Assembly (NCBI RefSeq): GCF_900104345.1
Contig: NZ_FNJN01000003.1
Location: 1 to 64,000, forward strand
DNA length: 64,000 nt
Source: Microbacterium testaceum StLB037
Lineage (GTDB): Bacteria; Actinomycetota; Actinomycetes; Actinomycetales; Microbacteriaceae
Direction: 5' to 3'
Of the stretch, positions 51,179 to 59,567 are shown in pieces. The notes beneath the pieces are model-generated. The model was given only the letters and a program-made list of their open reading frames with translations. It had not been told where the DNA came from and did not search any database. Every line of letters starts with the position of its first letter. Position 1 is the first letter of the stretch. A program made the translations under genes and the position numbers.

Positions 51179-52342
51179 ATGAGCGTTCCTCCGTTGCAGG
51201 CCCTGCCGCTCGAGCTCCTGCGTCAGCGCAGCAGCACGAAGTGGCGCTCCTACGACGACGACGTCATCCCGATGTTCGTGGCCGAGACCGACTTCCCGCT
51301 GGCGCCGGCGATCACCTTGGCGCTGCATCGGGCGGTCGAGATCGGCGACACGGGCTACACGCCTCCGCGTCCCGGCATCGACCTCGATTTCGCCGACTTC
51401 GCCGAGCGGCAGTGGGGGTGGCGACCGGACCCGGCGCGCATCCGCTGGACGGGCGACGTGATGATGGGCGTCGTCGAGGTGTTGCGGGGGGTGACCTCGC
51501 CCGGCGATCGGGTGATCGTGACGCCCCCCGTGTACCCGCCGTTCTACGACACGGTCGAAGAGGCGGGGGCGGTCGTGGAGCGCGTCCCGCTGATCGACGA
51601 CGGGGAGCGCTGGCATCTCGACCTTGAGGGCATCGAGGCGGCCCTGGCGGGCGGAGCGCGCGCCGTGTTGCTGTGCAACCCGCACAACCCCACCGGGACC
51701 GTCCACTCCCGGGACTCCCTCGCTTCTCTCGCGCATCTCGCGAAGCGGTACGGCGCCAGCGTGGTCAGCGACGAGATCCACGCGCCGCTCACGCACGCCC
51801 CCGCGGTCTTCACTCCCTTCCTGGATGCCGGTGACGAGGCGGCCGCGGTCGGGTACATCGTGACGAGCGCGAGCAAGACCTACAACCTCGCCGGATTGAA
51901 GTGCGCCGTCATCGTGACCGGCTCGGAGGAAACCGCGGCGGTGGTGCGCGCCCTGCCGTGGGAGGTCGAGTGGCGGGCCGGGTTGTTCGGCGTCATCGCG
52001 AACCGGGCTGCGTTCTCGGCCGAGAGCGACGAATGGCTGGCCTCTCTGCTCGTGGCCCTGGACGACAACCGTCGTCTGCTCGCCGACCTGCTCGCCGAGC
52101 ATCTGCCGCTCGCGCGGTATCGGATCCCCGAGGCGGGGTTCCTCGCGTGGGTCGACGTCTCGTCGTACGGCTGGGGCGACAATCCCGCCCCGTTCATCCG
52201 TCGCGAGGCGCAGGTCGCCCTGCACCACGGCCCGCTGTTCGGGGTCGAGGGGATCGGCCACGTGCGCATCAACGTGGGCTGCGCTCCCGAGGTGCTGAGC
52301 GAGGCGATCGAGAGGATCGGGAAGCTCGTCGATCGCGCGTAG
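51179..52342 (+). CDS. MalY/PatB-type PLP-dependent C-S lyase (cystathionine beta-lyase-like)
   Basis: A 387-residue fold-type I aminotransferase-like enzyme of the MalY/PatB group, which cleaves the C-beta to S bond of cystathionine or cysteine conjugates. It shows MFVAETDFPLAPAI and the cofactor lysine K233 in SASKTYNLAGLK, plus NPHNPTGTVHS and DEIHAPLTH. It directly follows the suf operon, which lacks its own cysteine desulfurase; a link through sulfur supply is only a speculation. ATG 51179 is supported by TAGGCT six bases upstream, a leaderless start. Confidence 0.9.
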   Translation: MSVPPLQALPLELLRQRSSTKWRSYDDDVIPMFVAETDFPLAPAITLALHRAVEIGDTGYTPPRPGIDLDFADFAERQWGWRPDPARIRWTGDVMMGVVEVLRGVTSPGDRVIVTPPVYPPFYDTVEEAGAVVERVPLIDDGERWHLDLEGIEAALAGGARAVLLCNPHNPTGTVHSRDSLASLAHLAKRYGASVVSDEIHAPLTHAPAVFTPFLDAGDEAAAVGYIVTSASKTYNLAGLKCAVIVTGSEETAAVVRALPWEVEWRAGLFGVIANRAAFSAESDEWLASLLVALDDNRRLLADLLAEHLPLARYRIPEAGFLAWVDVSSYGWGDNPAPFIRREAQVALHHGPLFGVEGIGHVRINVGCAPEVLSEAIERIGKLVDRA

Positions 52343-52389
52343 CCGTCTCGGGTAGCTCGCCGTCGAGGCAGCGGCGTGGCATCCGGAAG

Positions 52390-52408
52390 CAAGGTAAGGA
52401 TATCCTTA
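52390..52408. promoter_or_regulatory. IdeR/DtxR-type iron box overlapping the promoter
   Basis: The 19 bases 52390-52408 agree with the iron-box consensus TWAGGTWAGSCTWACCTWA at about 16 positions; the core TAAGGATATCCTTA (52395-52408) is a perfect palindrome. It overlaps a TATCCT -10 (52401-52406) that lies six bases before GTG 52413, so bound IdeR would block the promoter when iron is plentiful. Confidence 0.75.
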
Positions 52409-52412
52409 TCTC

Positions 52413-53342
52413 GTGATCACTGCCACGCGTCCCGCCTACCGCCCGTACGTCGCCGTGGTGAAGACCGCGCGACGTCTCTCGCCGCACTTCGTGCGCGTGA
52501 CGTTCACCTCACCCGACTTCGACGTCTTCGGCACCGACCGCCGTGACCAGCGCGTCAAGCTGGTGCTGCCCGGCGGCGACGGCACCGTCTGCGACATCGG
52601 ACAGGACGACCCCGAGGCCATCGCCAACGGCGACTGGTACACGCGCTGGCGCGACCTGCCCGACGAGGAGCGCATGCCCTTCCGCACCTATACCGTGCGC
52701 CGCATCGACCCCGAGGCCCTCGAACTCGACATCGACTTCGTCGTGCACCACGACGCCGGTCCGGCCGGGTCCTGGGCCGAAGCGGCGACGGCGGGGGACC
52801 ACCTGGTGGTCGTCGGCCCCGACGCGCGCAGCGCCGACTCGGCGCAGGGGATCGACTTCCACCCCGGCACGGCGCGGCGCATTCTGCTCGCCGGTGACGA
52901 GACCGCCGCTCCTGCGATCTGCGCCGTGCTCGAGGGGCTCGAGCCCGGTCTCGACGTCGACGCGTTCATCGAAGTGCCCGACGTCGACGACGCTCTCCCC
53001 GTGCGCAGCGGAGACGCGCGCGTCCACTGGCTCCCGCGGGGCGAACGCCCGCACGGCGAGGCGCTGATCGAAGCGATGGAGGCCTGGGCCGCGGCATCCG
53101 GTGACGTTCTGGAGCGCGCGGCCGCGCCCCGTCCGCAGGTTCTCGAAGAGATCGACCTCGATGTCGACCTGCTGTGGGACAGCCCCGCCGACGCCGAAGG
53201 CGAGTTTTACGCGTGGATCGCGGGGGAGTCGTCGACCGTGAAGCTCCTGCGGCGCATGCTCGTCTCGGGGTGCGGCGTCGACCGCGGTCGCGTCGCCTTC
53301 ATGGGCTACTGGCGCGCCGGGCAGGTCGAGCGTACGGCGTAA
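52413..53342 (+). CDS. siderophore-interacting protein (FAD-dependent ferric-siderophore reductase)
   Basis: A 309-residue flavin reductase of the ViuB/SIP family that releases iron from imported ferric siderophores. The FAD motif is R91-T92-Y93-T94 in FRTYTVRR, preceded by RVTFTSPDFDVF. The C-terminal NAD(P)H part has LLAGDETAAPAI and FYAWIAGESSTVKLLRRML. GTG 52413 is placed by the -10 and iron box directly upstream. It converges with the siderophore ABC transporter operon, whose substrate it should process. Confidence 0.93.
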   Translation: MITATRPAYRPYVAVVKTARRLSPHFVRVTFTSPDFDVFGTDRRDQRVKLVLPGGDGTVCDIGQDDPEAIANGDWYTRWRDLPDEERMPFRTYTVRRIDPEALELDIDFVVHHDAGPAGSWAEAATAGDHLVVVGPDARSADSAQGIDFHPGTARRILLAGDETAAPAICAVLEGLEPGLDVDAFIEVPDVDDALPVRSGDARVHWLPRGERPHGEALIEAMEAWAAASGDVLERAAAPRPQVLEEIDLDVDLLWDSPADAEGEFYAWIAGESSTVKLLRRMLVSGCGVDRGRVAFMGYWRAGQVERTA

Positions 53343-53361
53343 TCACCCGGCATGACGACGA

Positions 53362-53398
53362 CGAAGAGCCCCGGCCGCGGCCGGGGCTCTTCGTGGTT
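53362..53398. terminator. bidirectional terminator between iron genes
   Basis: CGAAGAGCCCCGGCC (53362-53376) and its complement up to 53393 form a near-perfect palindrome followed by TGGTTCT. It lies 19 bases after the reductase stop and 16 bases beyond the end of the ABC ATPase gene, so it can serve both strands. Confidence 0.85.
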
Positions 53399-53409
53399 CT
53401 CGCGACGTC

Positions 53410-54243
53410 TCAGGCCGTCTGCGCCCGCGACTGCTCGGGCTCGGCCACGGTGTGGTGACGGCCGATCGGGACCACCATCGGTCGCCCGGTCAGGGGATCG
53501 GGCACGACGCGACTGTCGAGGCCGAAGACGCGGCGCACGGTCTCTTCGGTGAGGACGTCGGAGGGGTCGCCGGCCGCGATCACCTCCCCCTGGGCCATGG
53601 CCACGAGGTGGTCGGCGTAGCGGGCGGCGAGGTTGAGGTCGTGGAGGACCATGGCCACGGTGGTGCCGCGGTCGCGATTGAGGTCGGTGAGCAGGTCGAG
53701 GACGTCGATCTGGTGGCTGATGTCGAGGAAGGTCGTCGGCTCGTCGAGCAGGAGCACGTCGGTCTCTTGCGCGAGGGCCATCGCGATCCAGACGCGCTGG
53801 CGTTGACCGCCGCTGAGCTCGTCGACGGGACGGTCGGCGAGGTGCGTGACGTCGGTGGCCTCGAGCGCGCGGGCGACCGCTGCGTCATCGGTGCTCGTCC
53901 AGCGCGAGAGGGCGCCCTGGTGCGGGTGACGACCCCGGCTGACGAGGTCGCTGACGGCGATGCCGTCGGGGGCGATCGGCGACTGCGGAAGCAGCCCGAG
54001 AACGCGGGCGACCTGTTTCGTCGGCAGGCGATGGATCGACTTGCCGTCGAGCAGGACCTGCCCCGCCGAGGGCGTCAGCAGACGGGCCATCGCCTTCAGC
54101 AGCGTCGACTTGCCGCAGGCGTTCGCGCCGACGATGGCGGTCACACGCCCCGGCGGCAGGGCGAGGTCCAGGGAGTCGACGATCGTCCGATCGCCGTAGC
54201 CGAGCGTGACGCTCTCGGCGGTCAGGGTGCGCTCGATGGTCAT
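53410..54243 (-). CDS. ferric siderophore ABC transporter, ATP-binding protein
   Basis: A 277-residue FecE/FepC-type ATPase. Walker A VGANACGKST (38-47), Q-loop LLPQSP, signature LSGGQRQRVWIAMAL, Walker B VLLLDEPTTFLD and the H-loop VLHDLN. It powers the two permeases encoded upstream. ATG 54243 overlaps the end of a 19-codon mini-ORF (ATGA); GAGGAG lies eight bases before the ATG inside that mini-ORF. Confidence 0.95.
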   Translation of the reverse strand: MTIERTLTAESVTLGYGDRTIVDSLDLALPPGRVTAIVGANACGKSTLLKAMARLLTPSAGQVLLDGKSIHRLPTKQVARVLGLLPQSPIAPDGIAVSDLVSRGRHPHQGALSRWTSTDDAAVARALEATDVTHLADRPVDELSGGQRQRVWIAMALAQETDVLLLDEPTTFLDISHQIDVLDLLTDLNRDRGTTVAMVLHDLNLAARYADHLVAMAQGEVIAAGDPSDVLTEETVRRVFGLDSRVVPDPLTGRPMVVPIGRHHTVAEPEQSRAQTA

Positions 54244-54299
54244 CGGGTGACTCCTCGGTGCTGGGGGACGGGGTGGACCGGGGTGCGGTCGGCGCTCAT
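54240..54299 (-). CDS. 19-codon bridging mini-ORF between permease and ATPase genes
   Basis: ATG 54299 overlaps the permease stop (ATGA) and its own TGA overlaps the ATPase start (ATGA). The peptide is MSADRTPVHPVPQHRGVTR, rich in Pro, Arg and His. It fills the 52-base gap exactly and in frame. It may be a translational-coupling device rather than a functional peptide. A second such ORF sits at 56412-56516 in the same operon. Confidence 0.45.
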   Translation of the reverse strand: MSADRTPVHPVPQHRGVTR

Positions 54300-55372
54300 G
54301 GCGATGTCCCTTCGGATCGGCTGCTGCGGACGAGCAGGAAGATGAGGTACGGCGCGCCCAGCACGCCGGTGATGACGCCGACCGGCAGGCGGGTGCCGAA
54401 GGCGTACTGCGCGGCGAAGTCGGCGACCAGCACGAGCAGGGCTCCGACGAGGCCCGCGGGCAGGATCGGCGAGCCGACCGAGCCGAGCAGGCGCACAGCG
54501 ATGGGGCCGGCGAGGAACGAGACGAACGCGATAGGACCGGCGGCGGCCGTGCCGAAGGCGAGGAGGCCGACGGCCGCCACGATCAGCAGCAGGCGGCTGC
54601 GTTCGACGGGGAGGCCGATGGCGGCGGCGGTGTCGTCTCCCATGCGGAGGATCTCGAGGCGCCCGGCCAGGACCAGCAGCACCGGACCCAGCACGACGAC
54701 CGCGAAGAGGACCGGCATCGCTCGATCCCACGTGGCGTCGTTCAGGTTGCCGGTGATCCAGCGCATCGCGGCGGGGAGGTCGTACTGCGCGGCGCGCGCG
54801 ACGACGTACGAGACGACCGCCTGACACATCGCGGCGACACCGATGCCGACGAGGATGAGTCGCGCGCCCGAGCTGCCGTTGCGATACGAGAGCAGGTAGA
54901 TCGCGAGCGCCGCGGCCAGAGCCGCCGCCATCGCGAGGAACGACACCGCGGTCTCGCCCCAGCCGAGCACGACGATGCCGATGACGGCCGCCGCACTCGC
55001 GCCGGTGTTGATGCCGATCACGTCGGGGCTGGCGAGGGCGTTGCGCAGCATGGTCTGGAAGACGACACCGCCCATGCCGAAGCAGAGCCCCGTCAGCAGG
55101 GCCGTCATCGCGCGGGGCAGGCGCAGCTCGCCGACGGTGAACGAGGCTCCGGCGACGCGCTGCCCGGTGAGGACGCCCCACACTTCGGCGGGCGAGTAGA
55201 ACGTCTGGCCCAGCATGAGCGAGAGGGTGAACGCGGCGACGACGGCCGCTGCCAGGGTCGCGGTGACGAGGGTCCACCGGCGGCGGCGACGGCGGCGTCC
55301 GGCGATGACGGATGCCAGGGCGTCCGGTGCCGTGATGGGCGCGGCGGCCCGGGGGGAGACGTGCGTGGTCAC
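54296..55372 (-). CDS. FecCD-type siderophore ABC permease, second subunit
   Basis: A 358-residue FecCD/BtuC-family permease with about nine to ten helices. Family blocks: LRLPRAMTALLTGLCFGMGGVVFQ, NALASPDVIGINTGAS, and GPIAFVSFLAGPIAVRLLG, which holds the cytoplasmic loop contacting the ATPase. GTG 55372 overlaps the stop of the first permease (GTGA). An Arg-rich patch (RRRRRRR, about residues 26-33) precedes helix 1. Confidence 0.93.
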   Translation of the reverse strand: MTTHVSPRAAAPITAPDALASVIAGRRRRRRRWTLVTATLAAAVVAAFTLSLMLGQTFYSPAEVWGVLTGQRVAGASFTVGELRLPRAMTALLTGLCFGMGGVVFQTMLRNALASPDVIGINTGASAAAVIGIVVLGWGETAVSFLAMAAALAAALAIYLLSYRNGSSGARLILVGIGVAAMCQAVVSYVVARAAQYDLPAAMRWITGNLNDATWDRAMPVLFAVVVLGPVLLVLAGRLEILRMGDDTAAAIGLPVERSRLLLIVAAVGLLAFGTAAAGPIAFVSFLAGPIAVRLLGSVGSPILPAGLVGALLVLVADFAAQYAFGTRLPVGVITGVLGAPYLIFLLVRSSRSEGTSP

Positions 55373-56415
55373 AGGGCCCTCATCTTCTGACGGCGGACGA
55401 GGGCGATGAAGAACGGGGCTCCGATGAGGGCGGTCACGATGCCGACCTCGATCTCTTCGGGACGGGCCACGACACGACCGACGACGTCGGCGAGGGTCAG
55501 TAGGGTCGCGCCGCCCAGGGCCGAGACGGGAAGAAGCCATCGGTGGTCGACGCCCACGACGAGGCGGAGCATGTGGGGCACGATGAGGCCCACGAAGCCG
55601 ATGGGGCCGGCGACGGCGGTCGCGGCTCCGCAGAGCACAACCGCTCCGAGGGTCGCGACCAGACGCGCGGTGCGCACGCGGGCGCCCAGGCCCGCGGCGA
55701 GTTCGTCGCCGAGCGCGAGGGTATTCAGCGCCGGGGCGCTTGCGAGGCAGATGATCAGGCCGGCGAGCAGGAAGGGGAGCACCTGGCCGATGGTCTCGAC
55801 CGTGGCTCCGCCGACGCCGCCGATCTGCCAGAAACGGAAGACGTTCATCACGTCGGTCCGGGGGAGCAGGATCGCGCTCGTCAGCGAGCTGAACGCGACA
55901 GCGGTCACCGCGCCGGCGAGGGCCAGGCGCAGGGGTGTCGCCCCGCCGCGGCCGAGTGAACCGATCGTGTACACGAGGACGGCCGCGGCTGCCGCGCCCA
56001 GCATGCCCGTCCAGATGTACATCGACGGCGAGCTCAGGCCGAAGAAGGCGATCCCCGTGACGATCGCGAGTCCCGCTCCGCCGTTGATTCCGAGAATCTG
56101 CGGATCGGCGAGCGGGTTCCGCGTCGCCCCCTGCAACACGGCGCCCGACACGGCCAGGGCCGCGCCCACCAGGACCGCGAGGATGGTGCGGGGGACGCGC
56201 TTGGCGACGGCGGCAGCCGACGTCGTGTCGGTGGAGCCGGTGAGCCCCGCCCACACGTCCGCGGCGGTGACGTCGCGGGCGCCGAAGGTCACGGACAGCA
56301 CCACGGCGACGACGAGCACGGCGACGAGGGCCGTGACGCCGACGACGCGTCGCCGCCCCCAGCGACGCGGGCGGGCGTCGCCGGGGGCGGTCGGAGCCGG
56401 TGCGAGAGCGGTCAT
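55369..56415 (-). CDS. FecCD-type siderophore ABC permease, first subunit
   Basis: A 348-residue permease paralogous to the next gene, with VPRTILAVLVGAALAVSGAVLQ, NPLADPQILGINGGAG and GPIGFVGLIVPHMLRL. The pair should form a heterodimeric channel. ATG 56415 has no ribosome site of its own; it overlaps the stop of a 34-codon mini-ORF (ATGA), which suggests expression by translational coupling. Its stop overlaps the second permease. Confidence 0.92.
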   Translation of the reverse strand: MTALAPAPTAPGDARPRRWGRRRVVGVTALVAVLVVAVVLSVTFGARDVTAADVWAGLTGSTDTTSAAAVAKRVPRTILAVLVGAALAVSGAVLQGATRNPLADPQILGINGGAGLAIVTGIAFFGLSSPSMYIWTGMLGAAAAAVLVYTIGSLGRGGATPLRLALAGAVTAVAFSSLTSAILLPRTDVMNVFRFWQIGGVGGATVETIGQVLPFLLAGLIICLASAPALNTLALGDELAAGLGARVRTARLVATLGAVVLCGAATAVAGPIGFVGLIVPHMLRLVVGVDHRWLLPVSALGGATLLTLADVVGRVVARPEEIEVGIVTALIGAPFFIALVRRQKMRAL

Positions 56416-56516
56416 CGCGCCGACGGGCGAGGAGCGTGCATCGTGACGAGCGGCGTCCGGACGGACCGCGCCGAGGCCTTCGGCGTCGGGACGGCCCGCA
56501 CCGGAAGCGCGCTCAT
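56412..56516 (-). CDS. 34-codon bridging mini-ORF between binding-protein and permease genes
   Basis: ATG 56516 shares one base with the binding-protein stop (TGATG) and its TGA overlaps the permease ATG (ATGA). The peptide begins MSALPVRAVPTPKASARSV and ends HAPRPSAR, rich in Pro, Ala and Arg. It spans the whole 100-base gap, and the downstream permease lacks a ribosome site, so translation through it would explain coupling. Like the mini-ORF at 54240 it starts MSA and ends in CGATGA. Confidence 0.5.
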   Translation of the reverse strand: MSALPVRAVPTPKASARSVRTPLVTMHAPRPSAR

Positions 56517-57553
56517 CAGGACGCGGCCTTCTCGGCGGCCTTGCCCACGAGGGCGATGTAGTCGTCGCCGTAGGACGTGCCGATCGACAGCGGGCTGGGG
56601 TTGCCGGCCGCGGCCATAGTGGTGTTGTCGGGCAGGAACGCCACCGCACCGTTCGCGATCGCGGGGATGCGCGACCACAGCGGGTCGGCCTGCAGCTGCG
56701 CGAGGGTCGCGTCCGTGCCGTAGCCGGTGAGGACCTGGACGTCCGAGAAGTTCTCGATCTTCTCGGTGCTCTCGGTGAACCAGAAGGTGTCACCGGTGGC
56801 GCTGGAGGCTTCGACGGCCGACGAGGGCACCAGGCCGAGCTCGTCGAGGTACGTCGCGCGCGGGTCCTTGGTCGAGTAGTAGCCGACGGTGCTGAGGTCC
56901 GTCGGGTCGATGTAAGTGAACAGCGCCTTCTTCCCCGCCAGAGCCGGGTAGGTGGCGGACTCGTCGGTCACGTGCTTCTCGAGGTCGGAGACCAGCTGCT
57001 GCGCCTGGTCTTCGCGGCCGAGGGCCTTGGCATCCGTCAGGGTCATCTGCTGCCATGTGGTGCCCCAGGCGATCTCGGGGAAGGCGACGACGGGGGCGAT
57101 CTTGCTGAGCGTGTCGTACTGCTCCTGCGTCATGCCCGAGTACGCGCCCAGGATGACGTCGGGCTTCGCGTCGGCGATCGCCTCGTAGTCGAAGCCGTTG
57201 GTCTCGTCCATGAGCGTGGGCGTCTGGGCGCCGAGCTCGTCGAGCTTGTCCTTGACCCAGGGGAGCATGCCGTCACCGTCTTCGTCACCCCAGGTGACCT
57301 TCGGCATGGCGACGGGCACGACGCCGAGCGCGAGCGCGGCCTCTTGGTTGCCCCAGCTGACCGTGACGACGCGCTTCGGCTCCGCCTCGATCGTGGTCTC
57401 GCCGAAGGCGTGGTCGATCGTGACGGGGAAGGACCCCGTTGCGGACGTCGACGACCCTTCCTGCGCGCCGGGGGCGGCTGAGGTACCGGCGCAGCCGGTC
57501 AGGACGAGGGCGGTACCGACGGCGAGTGCCGCCAGTGCGCGGAATCGGGACAC
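56516..57553 (-). CDS. ferric siderophore-binding lipoprotein
   Basis: A 345-residue FepB/FhuD-type substrate-binding protein with signal sequence and lipobox LTGC (lipidated C21). Family features: FGETTIEAEPKRVVTVSWGNQEAALALG, KPDVILGAYSGMTQEQYDTLSKIAPVV and the long connecting helix DAKALGREDQAQQLVSDLE. It is the first gene of the binding protein-permease-permease-ATPase operon and has an iron box 18 bases upstream of its ATG. Confidence 0.95.
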   Translation of the reverse strand: MSRFRALAALAVGTALVLTGCAGTSAAPGAQEGSSTSATGSFPVTIDHAFGETTIEAEPKRVVTVSWGNQEAALALGVVPVAMPKVTWGDEDGDGMLPWVKDKLDELGAQTPTLMDETNGFDYEAIADAKPDVILGAYSGMTQEQYDTLSKIAPVVAFPEIAWGTTWQQMTLTDAKALGREDQAQQLVSDLEKHVTDESATYPALAGKKALFTYIDPTDLSTVGYYSTKDPRATYLDELGLVPSSAVEASSATGDTFWFTESTEKIENFSDVQVLTGYGTDATLAQLQADPLWSRIPAIANGAVAFLPDNTTMAAAGNPSPLSIGTSYGDDYIALVGKAAEKAAS

Positions 57554-57570
57554 GAAGAGCCTCCTGCGTG

Positions 57571-57589
57571 TTAGGTAAGGATAGGCTTA
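57571..57589. promoter_or_regulatory. IdeR/DtxR-type iron box upstream of the siderophore transporter
   Basis: Read on the minus strand, 57589-57571 matches the iron-box consensus at about 15 of 19 positions with an ideal CTTACCTAA half-site. On the plus strand it reads TTAGGTAAGGATAGGCTTA. It is positioned to repress the transporter operon in iron-rich cells, in parallel with the box at 52390. Confidence 0.72.
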
Positions 57590-57760
57590 GTTTAGTTCAG
57601 GCCTCGGGGGAGAACGCAAACCGGGATGCCGCGAACCCGGGCGAACGTCTCGGCGTCGAGGTAACGGCATCCGGCATCGGCTTCTCGGCACATCCGGCCG
57701 CGGTGGGTCCTCGGGCCCGCGGGAAATCCACGCTGTCGGCGGGCATGCAGGGGCGCGTCT

Positions 57761-57766
57761 TATACT
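57761..57766 (+). promoter_or_regulatory. -10 box TATACT for the ABC-F gene
   Basis: A consensus TATACT in the 267-base gap 57554-57820. Transcription near 57773 would leave only about six bases before ATG 57779, or about 48 before GTG 57821. The rest of the gap holds the iron box and two GGATGCC-type sites. Confidence 0.6.
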
Positions 57767-57820
57767 GGGTGGCTGGCCATGTCGGCCTGCTTCCTCATCC
57801 CCGAAGAACGGACGTTCGCT

Positions 57821-59419
57821 GTGCTCGCCGTGCACGACCTCGAGATCCGCGTGGGTGCCCGCGTGCTCATGTCAGACGTGGCGTTCCGCGTCTCCGACGG
57901 CGACAAGATCGGCCTCGTCGGGCGCAACGGAGCCGGGAAGACCACCTTGACCAAGGTGCTCGCCGGCGATCTGCTCCCCTCGAACGGCGGCGTCGACCGC
58001 GTCGGCGAGCTCGGCTACCTGCCGCAGGACCCCCGCTCGGGCGACCCCGAGATGCTCGCGCGCACGCGCATCCTCGACGCGCGCGGGCTCGGCTCGCTCG
58101 CCCTCGGCATGCACGAGGCGTCGATGGCGATGGGCGACGACGACCCCGCCGTCGCGGCGAAGGCGATGAAGAAGTACGGCCGCCTCACCGAGGAGTTCGA
58201 GTCGGCCGGCGGATACGCGGCCGAGGCCGAAGCGGCATCCATCGCCCACAACCTCTCTCTTCCCGACCGCATCCTCGACCAGCCGTTGAAGACCCTCTCG
58301 GGTGGTCAGCGCCGCCGCATCGAGCTCGCGCGCATCCTCTTCTCGGACGCCCAGACGATGATCCTCGACGAGCCGACCAACCACCTCGACGCCGACAGCG
58401 TCGTGTGGCTGCGCGAGTTCCTGAAGGGCTACAAGGGCGGGCTCATCGTGATCTCGCACGACGTCGAGCTCGTCGGCGAGACCGTCAACCGGGTCTTCTA
58501 CCTGGATGCCAATCGCCAGGTCATCGACGTCTACAACATGAACTGGAAGAACTACCTGCGCCAGCGCGTGGCCGACGAGGAGCGCCGCAAGAAGGAGCGC
58601 GTCAACGTCGAGAAGAAGGCCACGGCGCTGCAGCTGCAGGCCGCGCGCTTCGGCGCGAAGGCCTCGAAGGCCGCGGCCGCGCACCAGATGGTCGCCCGCG
58701 CCGAGAAGATGCTGTCGGGCCTCGACGACGTTCGTCAGGACGAGCGCGTCGCCAAGCTGCGCTTCCCGAAGCCCGCACCGTGCGGCAAGACCCCGCTCAT
58801 GGCATCCGGTCTGTCGAAGTCGTACGGGTCGCTCGAGATCTTCACCGACGTCGACCTCGCGATCGACCGCGGCTCGCGCGTGGTCATCCTGGGCCTGAAC
58901 GGTGCGGGAAAGACGACGCTGCTGCGCATCCTCGCCGGCGTCGACCAGCCCGACACCGGACAGCTCGAGCCGGGCCACGGCCTGAAGATCGGGTACTACG
59001 CGCAGGAGCACGAGAACCTCGACGTGAATCGCTCGGTGCTTGAGAACATGATGTCGTCGGCGCCGCACATCACCGCGACCGAGGCCCGCAAGGTGCTCGG
59101 CTCGTTCCTCTTCGTCGGCGACGACGTGCTGAAGCCCGCGGGTGTCCTGTCGGGCGGAGAGAAGACGCGCCTGTCGCTCGCGACGCTCGTGGTGTCGTCG
59201 GCGAACATGCTGCTGCTCGACGAGCCCACGAACAACCTCGACCCCGCCTCGCGCGAGGAGATCCTCGGCGCCCTGTCGCACTACGAGGGCGCCGTCGTGC
59301 TCGTCTCGCACGATGAGGGCGCCGTCGAGGCGCTCAACCCCGAGCGCGTGCTGATCCTGCCCGACGGTGTCGAGGACATCTGGGGTCGCGATTACGCGGA
59401 CCTCATCACGCTGGCGTAA
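57821..59419 (+). CDS. ABC-F family ATPase (ribosome-associated type)
   Basis: A 532-residue protein with two ABC domains and no membrane helices, the ABC-F class that acts on ribosomes in translation or antibiotic protection. First domain: Walker A GRNGAGKTT (34-42), signature LSGGQRRRIELARIL. A charged linker (about 245-320: NWKNYLRQRVADEERRKKERVNVEKKAT) is typical of the class. Second domain: Walker A GLNGAGKTT and signature LSGGEKTRLSLATL. GTG 57821 matches the usual start LAVHDLEIRVGARVL; ATG 57779, 14 codons earlier and near the -10, is an alternative. The end of the gene is duplicated downstream. Confidence 0.92.
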   Translation: MLAVHDLEIRVGARVLMSDVAFRVSDGDKIGLVGRNGAGKTTLTKVLAGDLLPSNGGVDRVGELGYLPQDPRSGDPEMLARTRILDARGLGSLALGMHEASMAMGDDDPAVAAKAMKKYGRLTEEFESAGGYAAEAEAASIAHNLSLPDRILDQPLKTLSGGQRRRIELARILFSDAQTMILDEPTNHLDADSVVWLREFLKGYKGGLIVISHDVELVGETVNRVFYLDANRQVIDVYNMNWKNYLRQRVADEERRKKERVNVEKKATALQLQAARFGAKASKAAAAHQMVARAEKMLSGLDDVRQDERVAKLRFPKPAPCGKTPLMASGLSKSYGSLEIFTDVDLAIDRGSRVVILGLNGAGKTTLLRILAGVDQPDTGQLEPGHGLKIGYYAQEHENLDVNRSVLENMMSSAPHITATEARKVLGSFLFVGDDVLKPAGVLSGGEKTRLSLATLVVSSANMLLLDEPTNNLDPASREEILGALSHYEGAVVLVSHDEGAVEALNPERVLILPDGVEDIWGRDYADLITLA

Positions 59420-59500
59420 TCGGGATCGTCCTCGGGGTCGGTGCTGTCGAGGACATCTGGGACCGCGATCACGCGGGTGTGATCACGCTGGCGTCGGGGC
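59368..59500 (+). repeat. imperfect duplication of the ABC-F gene 3' end
   Basis: TGTCGAGGACATCTGGGGTC at 59368 recurs as TGTCGAGGACATCTGGGACC at 59445; both copies continue through CGCGAT-ACGCGG and ATCACGCTGGCGT. The offset is 77 bases. The second copy lies after the stop codon, in the gap before the SURF1 gene (opposite strand), and is no longer translated. Confidence 0.8.
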
Positions 59501-59567
59501 CTTCGGCCCTCCGCTCGAGACCGATCGCTGTGCGGGTCCGCCGATTCCTCGGGATCCCCTCCCGCGC

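Noticed and set aside
57779..57820. ATG 57779 as the ABC-F start, or as a leader peptide
   Set aside because: The extra 14 residues are not family-like and GTG 57821 matches the usual N-terminus, but the nearby -10 keeps this open.
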